Origin: Bacillota bacterium
GTDB lineage: Bacteria; Bacillota; Dethiobacteria; DTU022
Direction of reading: 5' to 3'
Length of the DNA: 19,701 nt
Assembly (NCBI GenBank): GCA_012510625.1
Contig: JAAZHP010000086.1
Span: 1-19,701, forward strand
Positions 7,632 to 14,580 of this stretch are shown piece by piece (within the stretch, counting starts at the first letter, position 1; each line of letters opens with the position of its first letter). The translations under genes and the position numbers were made by a program. Under the pieces are notes generated by a model. The model worked only from the letters and a program-made list of their open reading frames with translations. It made no database searches and was not told the DNA's origin.

Positions 7632-8693
7632 ATGAAAGCAATCTATTTCTCAGGCAAAGCAGGCGACGGGAAAACAGCAACCGCCCTGGGTGTGGGGCTA
7701 AAGCTCCAGGAAGAGGGATTTAAAATATCTTACTTCAAGCCGCTGGGTTTCCAAAAAGGAGTGGCCAAGAAAGAAGACGACGATGTCCTGCTGATGCGCG
7801 AAGTATTCAAACTCCCTTTCCCGGGCGATGTGATCTGCCCGGTTACGCTAAATCCCCATTACCTGACCGGGTTTCTTCTCAAGGGCAAAGAAAACGTCTT
7901 GCCCCTTCTTGATGAATCCTTTAACCGGTTGAAAGAAGGCTGTGACGTTCTTCTCATCGACGGCGGCGTAGCCCCCCACACCGGTTACAACCAGGGATTT
8001 GACGACTTTAGCCTGTCGGAGCGCTGGGGAGCCGGGGTCATCTACGTCCTCCAGGCGGACAGCGATTTCGATCTGGACATGGGATTGCTCTACAGCGAGC
8101 TATGGGAATGCCGGAAGATCAAGGTGATCGGCGCTCTTCTAAACAACGTTTCCCGCGCTCAACTGGATAAATCAAAAGGAATTTACAAACCTCTCCTGGA
8201 GGAAAGGAAGCTGCCGGTTCTTGGCATAGTCCCCCGTCAGGAAGAGATCGCCACTCCCACTGTTGCTGAATTTTGCAGCGCCCTGAACGGTGAAATCCTT
8301 GCTGCGCCCGAAAATATGAACCGCCTGGTTGAAGATGTAGTCGTTGGAACGATGACCATTGAAAGCGCCCTCTCATACCTGCGGCGCGCCCCGAACAAGG
8401 CGTTGATCACAGGCGGCGATCGCAGCGATATGGCCTTGACCGCGCTGGAGACCAGCACCTCGGTAATTATTCTAACCGGGGGTCTCTACCCCAATGTGCG
8501 GGTTCTGGCCCGGGCCGAAGAGAAAGGGGTTCCTGTGATCCTGGTTCATGAAGATACTTACACAACCCTGGAAAATCTACACAGCGTGTACCGGAGTATT
8601 CACCCGGACAACGAAGCGGCAATTAAAATTGTCAGGAAAGTGATAGATACATACATGAATTGGGAGCCGGTGCTTAATTACGTCAAAGGATAA
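7632..8693 (+). CDS. BioD-like P-loop and DRTGG domain protein (Pta N-terminal-like)
   Basis: A 353-residue protein with the architecture of the N-terminal half of long phosphotransacetylases, without the catalytic Pta domain. The N-terminal P-loop ATPase domain of the dethiobiotin synthetase/CobQ type has SGKAGDGKTATALG (Walker A) and LLIDGG (Walker B-like). The C-terminal DRTGG domain (about 220-335) includes ALITGGDRSDMALTAL and SVIILTGGLYPN. The DRTGG domain is regarded as regulatory, possibly nucleotide-binding; no enzymatic role is established. The start is ATG at 7632, six bases after GAGGTG; an in-frame GTG at 7623 overlaps that binding site. Being co-directional with and 28 bases behind the ADP-forming acyl-CoA synthetase, it may sense adenylates or acyl-CoA and adjust that enzyme (inference). 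No terminator is evident after it. Confidence 0.85.
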   Translation: MKAIYFSGKAGDGKTATALGVGLKLQEEGFKISYFKPLGFQKGVAKKEDDDVLLMREVFKLPFPGDVICPVTLNPHYLTGFLLKGKENVLPLLDESFNRLKEGCDVLLIDGGVAPHTGYNQGFDDFSLSERWGAGVIYVLQADSDFDLDMGLLYSELWECRKIKVIGALLNNVSRAQLDKSKGIYKPLLEERKLPVLGIVPRQEEIATPTVAEFCSALNGEILAAPENMNRLVEDVVVGTMTIESALSYLRRAPNKALITGGDRSDMALTALETSTSVIILTGGLYPNVRVLARAEEKGVPVILVHEDTYTTLENLHSVYRSIHPDNEAAIKIVRKVIDTYMNWEPVLNYVKG

Positions 8694-8715
8694 CCGGTTT
8701 AACGAAGGGGCAAGG

Positions 8716-9786
8716 TTAACTCTTCTTGCAGTACATTTTCTGATCGGCAAGCTGCAGCAGTTGTTCCGGGTTCTGCCCTTCACAGGGGTACTCCGCAGTC
8801 CCCCCGCTCAAGCCCAGATGCAGCGGCAGGCCGTTGACATAATAGGGATGGGATTGCACCGCTCGGAGCAACCGCTGCAGGGTTAGCTCGGCATCCTTGC
8901 TCTCCGTCCCCGGGAGAAGCAGCAGGAACTCGTCCCCCCCGTAGCGTGACAGGATGTCCCCTCTACGCACGGACGACTGTAGCACGGCGGCCACATGCCG
9001 GATCACCTTGTCGCCGATGAGATGACCATAGCGATCATTGACCTCTTTAAAATGATCCAGGTCGATGAAGATAATGGAAAACGAGCTTCCGTCCCTGCGG
9101 CAGCGCATGATCTCTTCGTTAATCCGCTCTCGGGCATAGCCGCAATGGTAGAGGCCGGTCAGGGGATCGGTTACCGAGGAATTATATAACTCTTTTCTTA
9201 ATTTAGTTTCATCCCCCATCAGCCCGTTGATGGCCCATGCTGCAAAGACCATGGTGCCCAGGCCAAAGATAAGATAAAAAGCCATTGGGTAATATACGCC
9301 CTGGTTAATTTTGCCAGCCAGGGCGCTTAACCCAGTAAAAAGGATGGCCAGTCCCAGGCCTGATAACCCGGCCTTTATATTGAAACGGATAGTCGCAGCC
9401 AGAATAGGTATGGTGTAAGCAATATAAAAAAAACTGCTTAAGCCCCCGGTTATATAAACGAGGATGCCAATAATAATATAGTCGAACAGGTCAAGCCAGA
9501 AATCTCTCGGCCATTCCCGTTCCATTCTCGATTCCCTAAAATATCGCAGGATGCCATAAGCGGTGGATAATACAATCAAACCTGTTGCAGCAAGCCTTGA
9601 ATAGTTTAAGTATGGGTATGCCGCCACCAGGAAAATAATACAGTAGCCTATATAAAACAGCCGGATCTTTCTAAAGATAAGGCTTATCTTGACCTGGCGC
9701 CTTAGCTCATAGCTGTAGTAGGTATAGCGGTTGAAATCTTTTGTTTCAGTTGTTTTGTCTCTTGTGAAGGTTGGCATGCTTCTCAC
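8716..9786 (-). CDS. Membrane diguanylate cyclase (GGDEF)
   Basis: A 356-residue protein with about six membrane helices (roughly 42-58, 66-82, 100-116, 118-135, 140-158, 168-187) followed by a GGDEF domain. The active-site motif is intact, RYGGDEF (281-287), and the inhibitory c-di-GMP site RRGD (274-277) lies five residues before it. Other cyclase motifs seen are SVTDPLTGLY and FIDLDHFKEVNDRYGH. It should make c-di-GMP under product inhibition; the membrane part is a presumed sensor of unknown ligand. The start is ambiguous: GTG at 9784-9786 has AGG only three bases upstream, while ATG at 9775-9777 has a weak GAGAAG. It is convergent with the DRTGG gene and divergent from the aldehyde oxidoreductase, so probably a separate unit. 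Confidence 0.9.
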   Translation of the reverse strand: MRSMPTFTRDKTTETKDFNRYTYYSYELRRQVKISLIFRKIRLFYIGYCIIFLVAAYPYLNYSRLAATGLIVLSTAYGILRYFRESRMEREWPRDFWLDLFDYIIIGILVYITGGLSSFFYIAYTIPILAATIRFNIKAGLSGLGLAILFTGLSALAGKINQGVYYPMAFYLIFGLGTMVFAAWAINGLMGDETKLRKELYNSSVTDPLTGLYHCGYARERINEEIMRCRRDGSSFSIIFIDLDHFKEVNDRYGHLIGDKVIRHVAAVLQSSVRRGDILSRYGGDEFLLLLPGTESKDAELTLQRLLRAVQSHPYYVNGLPLHLGLSGGTAEYPCEGQNPEQLLQLADQKMYCKKS

Positions 9787-9875
9787 AATCCTACCGGTCC
9801 TTTATATAATCCGCAAGGTGCAGCAGGTATTATTATGGCAATTAATAAAGAGGGCATCGTCATATGAGTGAATCA

Positions 9876-9904
9876 ATTATAGCAAATTTATCCCTCCAGG
9901 TAAA
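9876..9904 (-). promoter_or_regulatory. Promoter of the diguanylate cyclase gene
   Basis: On the minus strand, TTTACC (9899-9904) and a perfect TATAAT (9876-9881) are 17 bases apart, and the -10 carries the TGC extension. The leader would be about 80 bases. Confidence 0.65.
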
Positions 9905-9949
9905 TAATCATTTTAGGCAGAACCAGGAAATTTCATTGGATTTAAAAAT

Positions 9950-9970
9950 CTGTTTATAATTTATAAACAG
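9950..9970. promoter_or_regulatory. Operator-like 21-bp palindrome upstream of the aldehyde oxidoreductase
   Basis: CTGTTTATAA (9950-9959) and TTATAAACAG (9961-9970) are perfect inverted arms around one central T. It lies directly upstream of the -35 of the proposed promoter for the oxidoreductase gene, in the 304-base divergent intergenic region. The length and symmetry suit a dimeric regulator. A T8 run follows after eight bases, but the stem is too A/T-rich for a good terminator. No regulator gene lies next to it. Confidence 0.5.
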
Positions 9971-9972
9971 GC

Positions 9973-10001
9973 ATGACTTTTTTTTAATCTTCTGATAGAA
10001 T
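9973..10001 (+). promoter_or_regulatory. Promoter of the aldehyde oxidoreductase operon
   Basis: ATGACT (9973-9978) and TAGAAT (9996-10001) are 17 bases apart, with an extended TGA before the -10. The leader is about 80 bases. The palindrome at 9950-9970 abuts the -35, which suits an activator site or an upstream repressor site. Confidence 0.5.
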
Positions 10002-10090
10002 CCAGGTAGGTAAATTTAACTATTAAATTGTACACTTACTCTCTTAGCTATTTCAGTCCTACACTAAGAAAATAACAAGGAGAGGGTAAA

Positions 10091-12052
10091 ATGATCGGCG
10101 GTTATATGGGAAAAGTGCTGGAAGTCGATTTGGCTTCCAACCGGGTAAAGAAATACGCCTTGCCCGATCGTATGCTTGAGCTGTATGTGGGCAACAAGGG
10201 CCTGGGGGCGCGGTTGCTCTACGATCTGCTGCCGCCCTCTGCGGATCCTCTAACTGAAAAGAATGTTTTCATTGTCACCACCGCACCTTTGACCGGGTCG
10301 GGCGCACCCAGCAGCAACCGGTTCAATATCACCACTAAATCACCGCTTACCGGCGCTATCGTCAATTCCAATTGCGGAGGCGATTTCGGTATTCACCTGA
10401 AAAGAGCAGGCTACGATGCCCTGATCATAACTGGAAAAGCCCGCAGGCCGGTATATCTGAAGGTGGACGGAGATGATGTGTCCATTGAAGATGCCGCGGA
10501 GTTATGGGGCCTGGATACTCAGAAAACACAGGAAAAGCTGCCCGCCGGAACCGGCAAGATCGTCATCGGCCCGGCCGGAGAAAACCTGGTCAAGTTTGCC
10601 TCTGTAATTTCGGAAGAGAGAGTCGCTGCCCGCGGCGGTGTGGGCGCGGTTATGGGCAGCAAGAACCTTAAAGCGGTAATCGCCGGAGGAGATCAAAAGG
10701 TCCGGGTGGCCCACGAAGAGAAATTCAAGAATACTTGCAAAAAATGGCGCGAGCTGTCGCGGCGGCATCCGGCCACCGGCGAAGAGCTTCCCCGCTACGG
10801 CACCGCTGCTTTTGTCAACAAGTGCAATGCCACATACACCCTTCCCACCAGGAATTTCCGCTACGGAACCTTTTCTGAAGCCGATGCCGTGAGCGGCGAA
10901 ACCCTGGCTGAAAAATACCTGGTCAAAAACATTGGCTGCCGCGGCTGCCCGGTGGCCTGCGGCAGGCAGGTTGAGCTTAATGGAAAAAAGATAAAGGGGC
11001 CTGAATACGAAACTGTGGGTCTTCTTGGACCCAATATCATGAACGCTGATCTGTCGGCCATAATCGAATTTAATTACCAGGCCGATCTGCTCGGCCTGGA
11101 CACCATATCACTGGGGAATACGCTCGGTTTTGTCATGGAAGCCGGAGAAAAAGGGCTGCTCATAACAGACCTTGCTTTCGGCAAAACCAGCGGGATCAGC
11201 CGGGCCATTGAGGATATTGCCTACCGGCGGGGCCTCGGAGATGATATGGCCGAAGGGGTTCGATTTCTTTCAAAAAAATACGGCGGAGAAGAATTCGCCA
11301 TTCATGTAAAAGGCCTTGAAATCGCCTCATATGAACCGCGGGGCGCAGTAGGCCAGGGACTTGGATATGCCATTGCCAGCAGGGGAGGCTGCCATATCGC
11401 CGCCGGCTACCCCATCTACCTGGAAGCAAACGGTCCCATAACCGTTGATCCCCACTCCACAATCGGGAAACCGGGCCTGGTTATCCTCAATCAGACCACC
11501 ATGGAAGCGGTGAGCTCTCTGGGTTGCTGCATCTTCACCGTCTACATGTTTCTCCCGCGGCAGCTTATCGAGATCAATGCCCGTTCTCGCTTCGTCTCGA
11601 AAATGATCCGCAGCGGTTTCCTTTACGGCGGCAACCTCATCGGCAGGGCGCTATCGCTGCCCGCCTGGACACTGCCTGTGCCGCCACCCTTTTTCATGCT
11701 CCCCCAGGTAAAGGCACACGCTCACTGTACCGGGCGGCGCTTCACCCTGGGCCGGCTCATGGAACTGGGGAAGCGGGTCGTGAATATGGACCGCATCTTC
11801 AACCTTCGGGAAGGCCTGACCGCCGCGGACGATACCCTGCCCGCGCGTCTGACCGAAGAGCTGCAGCGGAGCGAGGAACCCAATTCACGGGTGCCCCTGG
11901 CAAAGATGCTCCCCAAGTATTACCAATTCAGGGGATGGAGCAGCGACGGTGTCCCCAGGTCTAAAACCCTGAAGGCACTTAGCATTGAACAGGAGCCTTC
12001 GCTACCGGGAGCTGCAGCAGACTCTTCCGGAGCCGCCATAGCCGGAAACTGA
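10091..12052 (+). CDS. aor: Tungsten-type aldehyde:ferredoxin oxidoreductase
   Basis: A 653-residue enzyme of the AOR family that oxidises aldehydes to acids with reduction of ferredoxin, or reduces acids in the reverse direction, using a tungsten bis-pyranopterin and one [4Fe-4S]. Seen: the AOR N-domain glycine-rich stretch AARGGVGAVMGSKNLKAV (179-196), cluster ligands CRGCPVAC (Cys283, 286, 290) with a fourth at Cys480 in SSLGCC, the pterin-binding LDTISLG (336-342), and EPRGAVGQGLGYAIASRGGCH (415-435). The second pterin-binding element is usually DSLGxC; here the Asp is Ser. Length is slightly above the roughly 600 residues usual for the family, through a C-terminal tail. The start is ATG behind AAGGAGAGG. 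It is followed 31 bases later by a sulfur-carrier gene, consistent with a pterin-cofactor enzyme. Substrate is unknown. Confidence 0.93.
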   Translation: MIGGYMGKVLEVDLASNRVKKYALPDRMLELYVGNKGLGARLLYDLLPPSADPLTEKNVFIVTTAPLTGSGAPSSNRFNITTKSPLTGAIVNSNCGGDFGIHLKRAGYDALIITGKARRPVYLKVDGDDVSIEDAAELWGLDTQKTQEKLPAGTGKIVIGPAGENLVKFASVISEERVAARGGVGAVMGSKNLKAVIAGGDQKVRVAHEEKFKNTCKKWRELSRRHPATGEELPRYGTAAFVNKCNATYTLPTRNFRYGTFSEADAVSGETLAEKYLVKNIGCRGCPVACGRQVELNGKKIKGPEYETVGLLGPNIMNADLSAIIEFNYQADLLGLDTISLGNTLGFVMEAGEKGLLITDLAFGKTSGISRAIEDIAYRRGLGDDMAEGVRFLSKKYGGEEFAIHVKGLEIASYEPRGAVGQGLGYAIASRGGCHIAAGYPIYLEANGPITVDPHSTIGKPGLVILNQTTMEAVSSLGCCIFTVYMFLPRQLIEINARSRFVSKMIRSGFLYGGNLIGRALSLPAWTLPVPPPFFMLPQVKAHAHCTGRRFTLGRLMELGKRVVNMDRIFNLREGLTAADDTLPARLTEELQRSEEPNSRVPLAKMLPKYYQFRGWSSDGVPRSKTLKALSIEQEPSLPGAAADSSGAAIAGN

Positions 12053-12083
12053 TGCCTTTTGAGAAAAGAGAGGATGCCGCTTC

Positions 12084-12332
12084 ATGGTTGAGGTAAAATT
12101 GTATGCTTCACTGCGGGCTGCCGCCGGAGAAAAGAGATTTCTTACAGAGGCTTCTTCCGTAAAAGCTCTGCTACGGGAAGCCAAGGAGCGCTACGGAAAT
12201 GAATTTGCCGCCAAGCTGAAGTTGGCCACCATTCTCGTTAACGGCAAGAATATCGCCCACCTGAAGTGGAAAAATACCCGGTTACAGGACGGTGACGTGG
12301 TTTCAATCTTTCCGCCCCTCGCCGGCGGCTGA
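12084..12332 (+). CDS. MoaD/ThiS-like sulfur carrier protein
   Basis: An 82-residue beta-grasp protein ending in the GG needed for thiocarboxylation (IFPPLAGG). MoaD-type carriers give sulfur to the dithiolene of molybdopterin, which also carries tungsten. Seen: VEVKLYASLRAAAGEKRF at the N-terminus, a central helix, and the terminal DGDVVSIFPPLAGG typical of MoaD rather than ThiS. The start is ATG at 12084 with GAGAGG about ten bases upstream. It is 31 bases behind the aldehyde oxidoreductase, so it presumably serves that enzyme's cofactor. No MoaE partner is in the window. Confidence 0.88.
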   Translation: MVEVKLYASLRAAAGEKRFLTEASSVKALLREAKERYGNEFAAKLKLATILVNGKNIAHLKWKNTRLQDGDVVSIFPPLAGG

Positions 12333-12371
12333 TAGATAACGAATACTCCCCCCTTTGCGAAAGTCTCTGTG

Positions 12372-12418
12372 AACTCCCCCCCGCCCCCCTTTGGAAAAAG
12401 GGGGGTCGGGGGGGAGTT
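12372..12418. repeat. Large G/C-homopolymer dyad between convergent genes
   Basis: AACTC7 (12372-12382) pairs with G7AGTT (12408-12418), and inside it C6TTT (12384-12392) pairs with AAA(A)G6 around a short GGA-type loop. The 47-base element is a near-perfect hairpin in both directions. It lies between the sulfur-carrier gene (plus) and porB (minus), so it could act as a bidirectional transcription barrier. A similar C-rich fragment (CTCCCCCCTTTGCGAAAG, 12345-12362) precedes it, suggesting a repeat family. Confidence 0.7.
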
Positions 12419-12430
12419 ATAAATGCTTTT

Positions 12431-12446
12431 AACCCCTGCGGGGGTT
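12431..12446. repeat. Short hairpin, AACCCC/GGGGTT
   Basis: AACCCC (12431-12436) and GGGGTT (12441-12446) form a 6-bp stem with loop TGCG, directly after a T4 run. It is one of three dyads in the same intergenic region and may belong to the same repeat cluster. Confidence 0.45.
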
Positions 12447-12478
12447 GGCCTAATGTAAAAATCGATAATTTTCCAACT

Positions 12479-12504
12479 GGGGCTGTCCCAAAAAGGACAG
12501 CCCC
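12479..12504. terminator. Terminator-like hairpin downstream of porB
   Basis: GGGGCTGTCC (12479-12488) and GGACAGCCCC (12495-12504) form a perfect 10-bp stem around CAAAAA. It lies 46 bases beyond the porB stop on the operon strand. The T tail on that side is interrupted (AGTTGGAAAATT), so termination strength is uncertain. Its layout resembles the hairpin at 17942-17967 (…GGCTGCCC, CAAA, GGGCAGCC…). Confidence 0.5.
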
Positions 12505-12518
12505 TAGCCCGGCAACAA

Positions 12519-12550
12519 TCTCTCACCTCTAACTTCTAACCTCTCACCTT
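12519..12550. repeat. Pyrimidine-rich imperfect tandem repeat
   Basis: The plus strand consists of iterated CTCTCACCT, CTAACTT and CTAACCTCT units; CTCTCACCT occurs at 12520-12528 and again at 12541-12549. It abuts the stop codon of porB and would be a purine-rich stretch at the 3' end of that mRNA. No function is recognised. Confidence 0.55.
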
Positions 12551-13432
12551 TCAATTTATCAGCTGCAGCAGCTTCTGCCAGTTAAGGTCCAGCTGCCGCT
12601 GCATCGCCTCCAGCTGCTCCTTCTCCAGGCTGTGAAAACGGCGCTGCAGCTTCAGGTATTCCTCCAGCGGCTTTTTCTGCGCCGGGCGGTAGGTCAGCGT
12701 GTAATGCTCTCCGTCTCTAACCTCGTATAGAGGAAAAAGGCAGCTCTCCACCGCCAGGCGCGACAGGTGGATCGTCTCATCGGGTTCGGCGCCCCAGCCC
12801 GGCGGACAGGGGCTCAGCAGGTGAAAGAAGCGGAAGCCGCGGATTTCCCGGGCGGCGGCAAACTTTCTATGCATGTCGTCTACAAAAGCTACCGTAGCCG
12901 TGGCCGCATAGGGGATGCCGTGCGCGGCCATGATCCTGATCATATCTTTCTTCGGCCGGTCCTGGTAAAGCGGAAAGGGCGCCGTGGCCGTGCGGGTGCC
13001 GTAAGGAGTGGCCGAGCTGGTCTGCCCCCCCGTGTTCATGTAAGCTTCATTGTCGTAGCAGACAAAGATGATATCTTCATTGCGCTGCGCCGCGCCCGAG
13101 AGCGCCTGCAGGCCGATGTCGAAGGTGCCGCCGTCGCCGGAAAGCACGAGAACGTTGGTTTCTCTGTCTCCTTTCCGGACCAGCCCTCTTTTCACGCCGC
13201 TCCCTACCGCAGCCGCGCTGGGGAAGGTGCAGTGCAGGATGGGGCATTTTAAGCTGGTCAGGGGCGGCAGCCCGGCAATGATGCTCCAGCAGGAAGCGGT
13301 AATGACAAAGGCAGTTTTCTCTCCAAGGGCGCGCGTCAGGTAGCGCACCGAGAGGGCCGCCCCGCAGCCGGGACAGGCCGGGTGACCCGCATAGAGCAGG
13401 CCTCCATTCTGGGCTTCTTCCGGTGTGATCAT
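12551..13432 (-). CDS. porB: 2-oxoacid:ferredoxin oxidoreductase, beta subunit (TPP)
   Basis: A 293-residue beta subunit of a pyruvate/2-ketoisovalerate-type ferredoxin oxidoreductase, which binds thiamine pyrophosphate and a proximal [4Fe-4S]. Seen: HPACPGCGAAL (Cys20, Cys23), Cys48 in ASCWS, Cys209 in SPCPPGW, the TPP motif GDGGTFDIGLQALSGAAQR (99-117), and YDNEAYMNTGGQ (126-137). All four cluster cysteines are present. The length fits the archaeal-type split enzyme rather than the single-chain clostridial PFOR. The start ATG (13430-13432) overlaps the porA stop in an ATGA, so translation is coupled. It is the last gene of the operon. Substrate (pyruvate or branched-chain 2-oxoacid) is not fixed by these motifs. 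Confidence 0.93.
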   Translation of the reverse strand: MITPEEAQNGGLLYAGHPACPGCGAALSVRYLTRALGEKTAFVITASCWSIIAGLPPLTSLKCPILHCTFPSAAAVGSGVKRGLVRKGDRETNVLVLSGDGGTFDIGLQALSGAAQRNEDIIFVCYDNEAYMNTGGQTSSATPYGTRTATAPFPLYQDRPKKDMIRIMAAHGIPYAATATVAFVDDMHRKFAAAREIRGFRFFHLLSPCPPGWGAEPDETIHLSRLAVESCLFPLYEVRDGEHYTLTYRPAQKKPLEEYLKLQRRFHSLEKEQLEAMQRQLDLNWQKLLQLIN

Positions 13433-14580
13433 CTCAGGTCAACCCCCCACTGTTCCATGATCAAATCGCCCGAGCAATCTGCTGGAGCCTCCATCACCAG
13501 CTGCCGCAGCATCTGCGGGCTGAGATCGATGCCCCCGGCCAGAAGCAGGTTTTGCACCAGAGGACCGGATCCGTCATTGTAAAGAGCCGACTTGAGCTCC
13601 TGGGCCAGGATCCCGCCCGCCCCCGGGGAGCAATTCCGGTCAATGACAATGATGCGACGAGCCTCGCTTTTTTTGAGCAGGGACCGCAGCTCCTCCGCCG
13701 GAAATGGACGAAATACTTTTATCCGGATCATTCCTGTTTTATCCAGGCCCGGCAGCGCGCTCACCACCGTTTCGTAGATGCTGCCCGCCGTGACCACCAC
13801 CGTCTCCGCTCCCTCCAGAGCCTTTCCCTCGGCCGGGGCGTAGCGGCGGCCAAAGATGGCGGCGAAGCGCTCGTTAATCTCCTTCAAGACCGCGGGAACC
13901 CGCTGCAGATCGCGGTGGCGCTCCCGCACCAGCCGCGAAACCTCTTCTCCGGAGGCAAGGCCGTGCATATTGGCCGGCTGCAGGGGATCAACCTGGGCCG
14001 CAAAGCGCGGCGGCTCGACAAAACGTTTAACCTGTTCCGGTTCCGGCAGCTCCACCGCTTCATAAGTATGCGACAGGTAAAATCCGTCCAGCACGACCAT
14101 GCACGGCAAAAGCAGACTTTCACTCAGGGGAAAGGCCTGCAGGATGGTGTCGAAGATCTCCTGGGCGCTGGCGCAGTAAAGCTGGATCCAGCCGGTATCC
14201 CTCTGCGAGAGACTGTCGCCCTGGTCCGGGTCGAGGCACCAGGGCGCCCCCAGGGCCCGGTTAACCACGGCCATGACCACCGGCAGGCGCGCCCCGGCAA
14301 TCCAGTGGGTCATCTCGTGCATGAAGGCGAGGCCGTGCGAGGAGGTGGCCGTAAAAGTTCTCGCTCCGGCTGCGGAGGCCCCGCAGCAGTAAGAGAGAGC
14401 GGCGTATTCAGATTCTACACTGACAAATTCCCCTCCCAGTTCGCCGCGTGCCCAGAAATCCGCTATATCTTCGACAATCGCGGTTTGCGGGGTAATCGGG
14501 TAAGCCGACACCAGGTCCACCCCGGCCTGCTGCACCGCCAGGGCTGCGGCCCGGTTGCCGGTAATCATCTCAACAGGCAT
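13429..14580 (-). CDS. porA: 2-oxoacid:ferredoxin oxidoreductase, alpha subunit
   Basis: A 383-residue alpha subunit, with the transketolase pyrimidine-binding domain followed by the C-terminal transketolase domain. Seen: MITGNRAAALAVQQAGVDLVSAYPITPQT at the N-terminus, VESEYAALSYCCGASAAGARTFTATSSHGLAFMHE, and NRALGAPWCL...RDTGWIQLY, the POR/VOR-type stretch that surrounds the active site. It pairs with the beta subunit to decarboxylate a 2-oxoacid and form acyl-CoA. The start ATG (14578-14580) lies eight bases after AAAGGAGG and overlaps the preceding gene by 11 bases. The presence of leucine-dehydrogenase-family and sigma-54 genes in the same unit favours a branched-chain substrate, but pyruvate cannot be excluded. 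Confidence 0.92.
   Translation of the reverse strand: MPVEMITGNRAAALAVQQAGVDLVSAYPITPQTAIVEDIADFWARGELGGEFVSVESEYAALSYCCGASAAGARTFTATSSHGLAFMHEMTHWIAGARLPVVMAVVNRALGAPWCLDPDQGDSLSQRDTGWIQLYCASAQEIFDTILQAFPLSESLLLPCMVVLDGFYLSHTYEAVELPEPEQVKRFVEPPRFAAQVDPLQPANMHGLASGEEVSRLVRERHRDLQRVPAVLKEINERFAAIFGRRYAPAEGKALEGAETVVVTAGSIYETVVSALPGLDKTGMIRIKVFRPFPAEELRSLLKKSEARRIIVIDRNCSPGAGGILAQELKSALYNDGSGPLVQNLLLAGGIDLSPQMLRQLVMEAPADCSGDLIMEQWGVDLR

Noticed and set aside
9950..9990. Palindrome plus T8 run as an intrinsic terminator
   Set aside because: The stem is almost all A/T, eight bases separate it from the T run, and no plus-strand gene ends upstream of it; an operator fits better.
12191..12526. 111-codon minus-strand open frame across the intergenic dyads
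   Set aside because: It runs through hairpins and homopolymer tracts and into the sulfur-carrier gene, and it has no ribosome binding site or plausible protein features.
12519..12550. Pyrimidine repeats as a CRISPR array
   Set aside because: Units are under ten bases and imperfect, with no spacers and no cas genes in the window.
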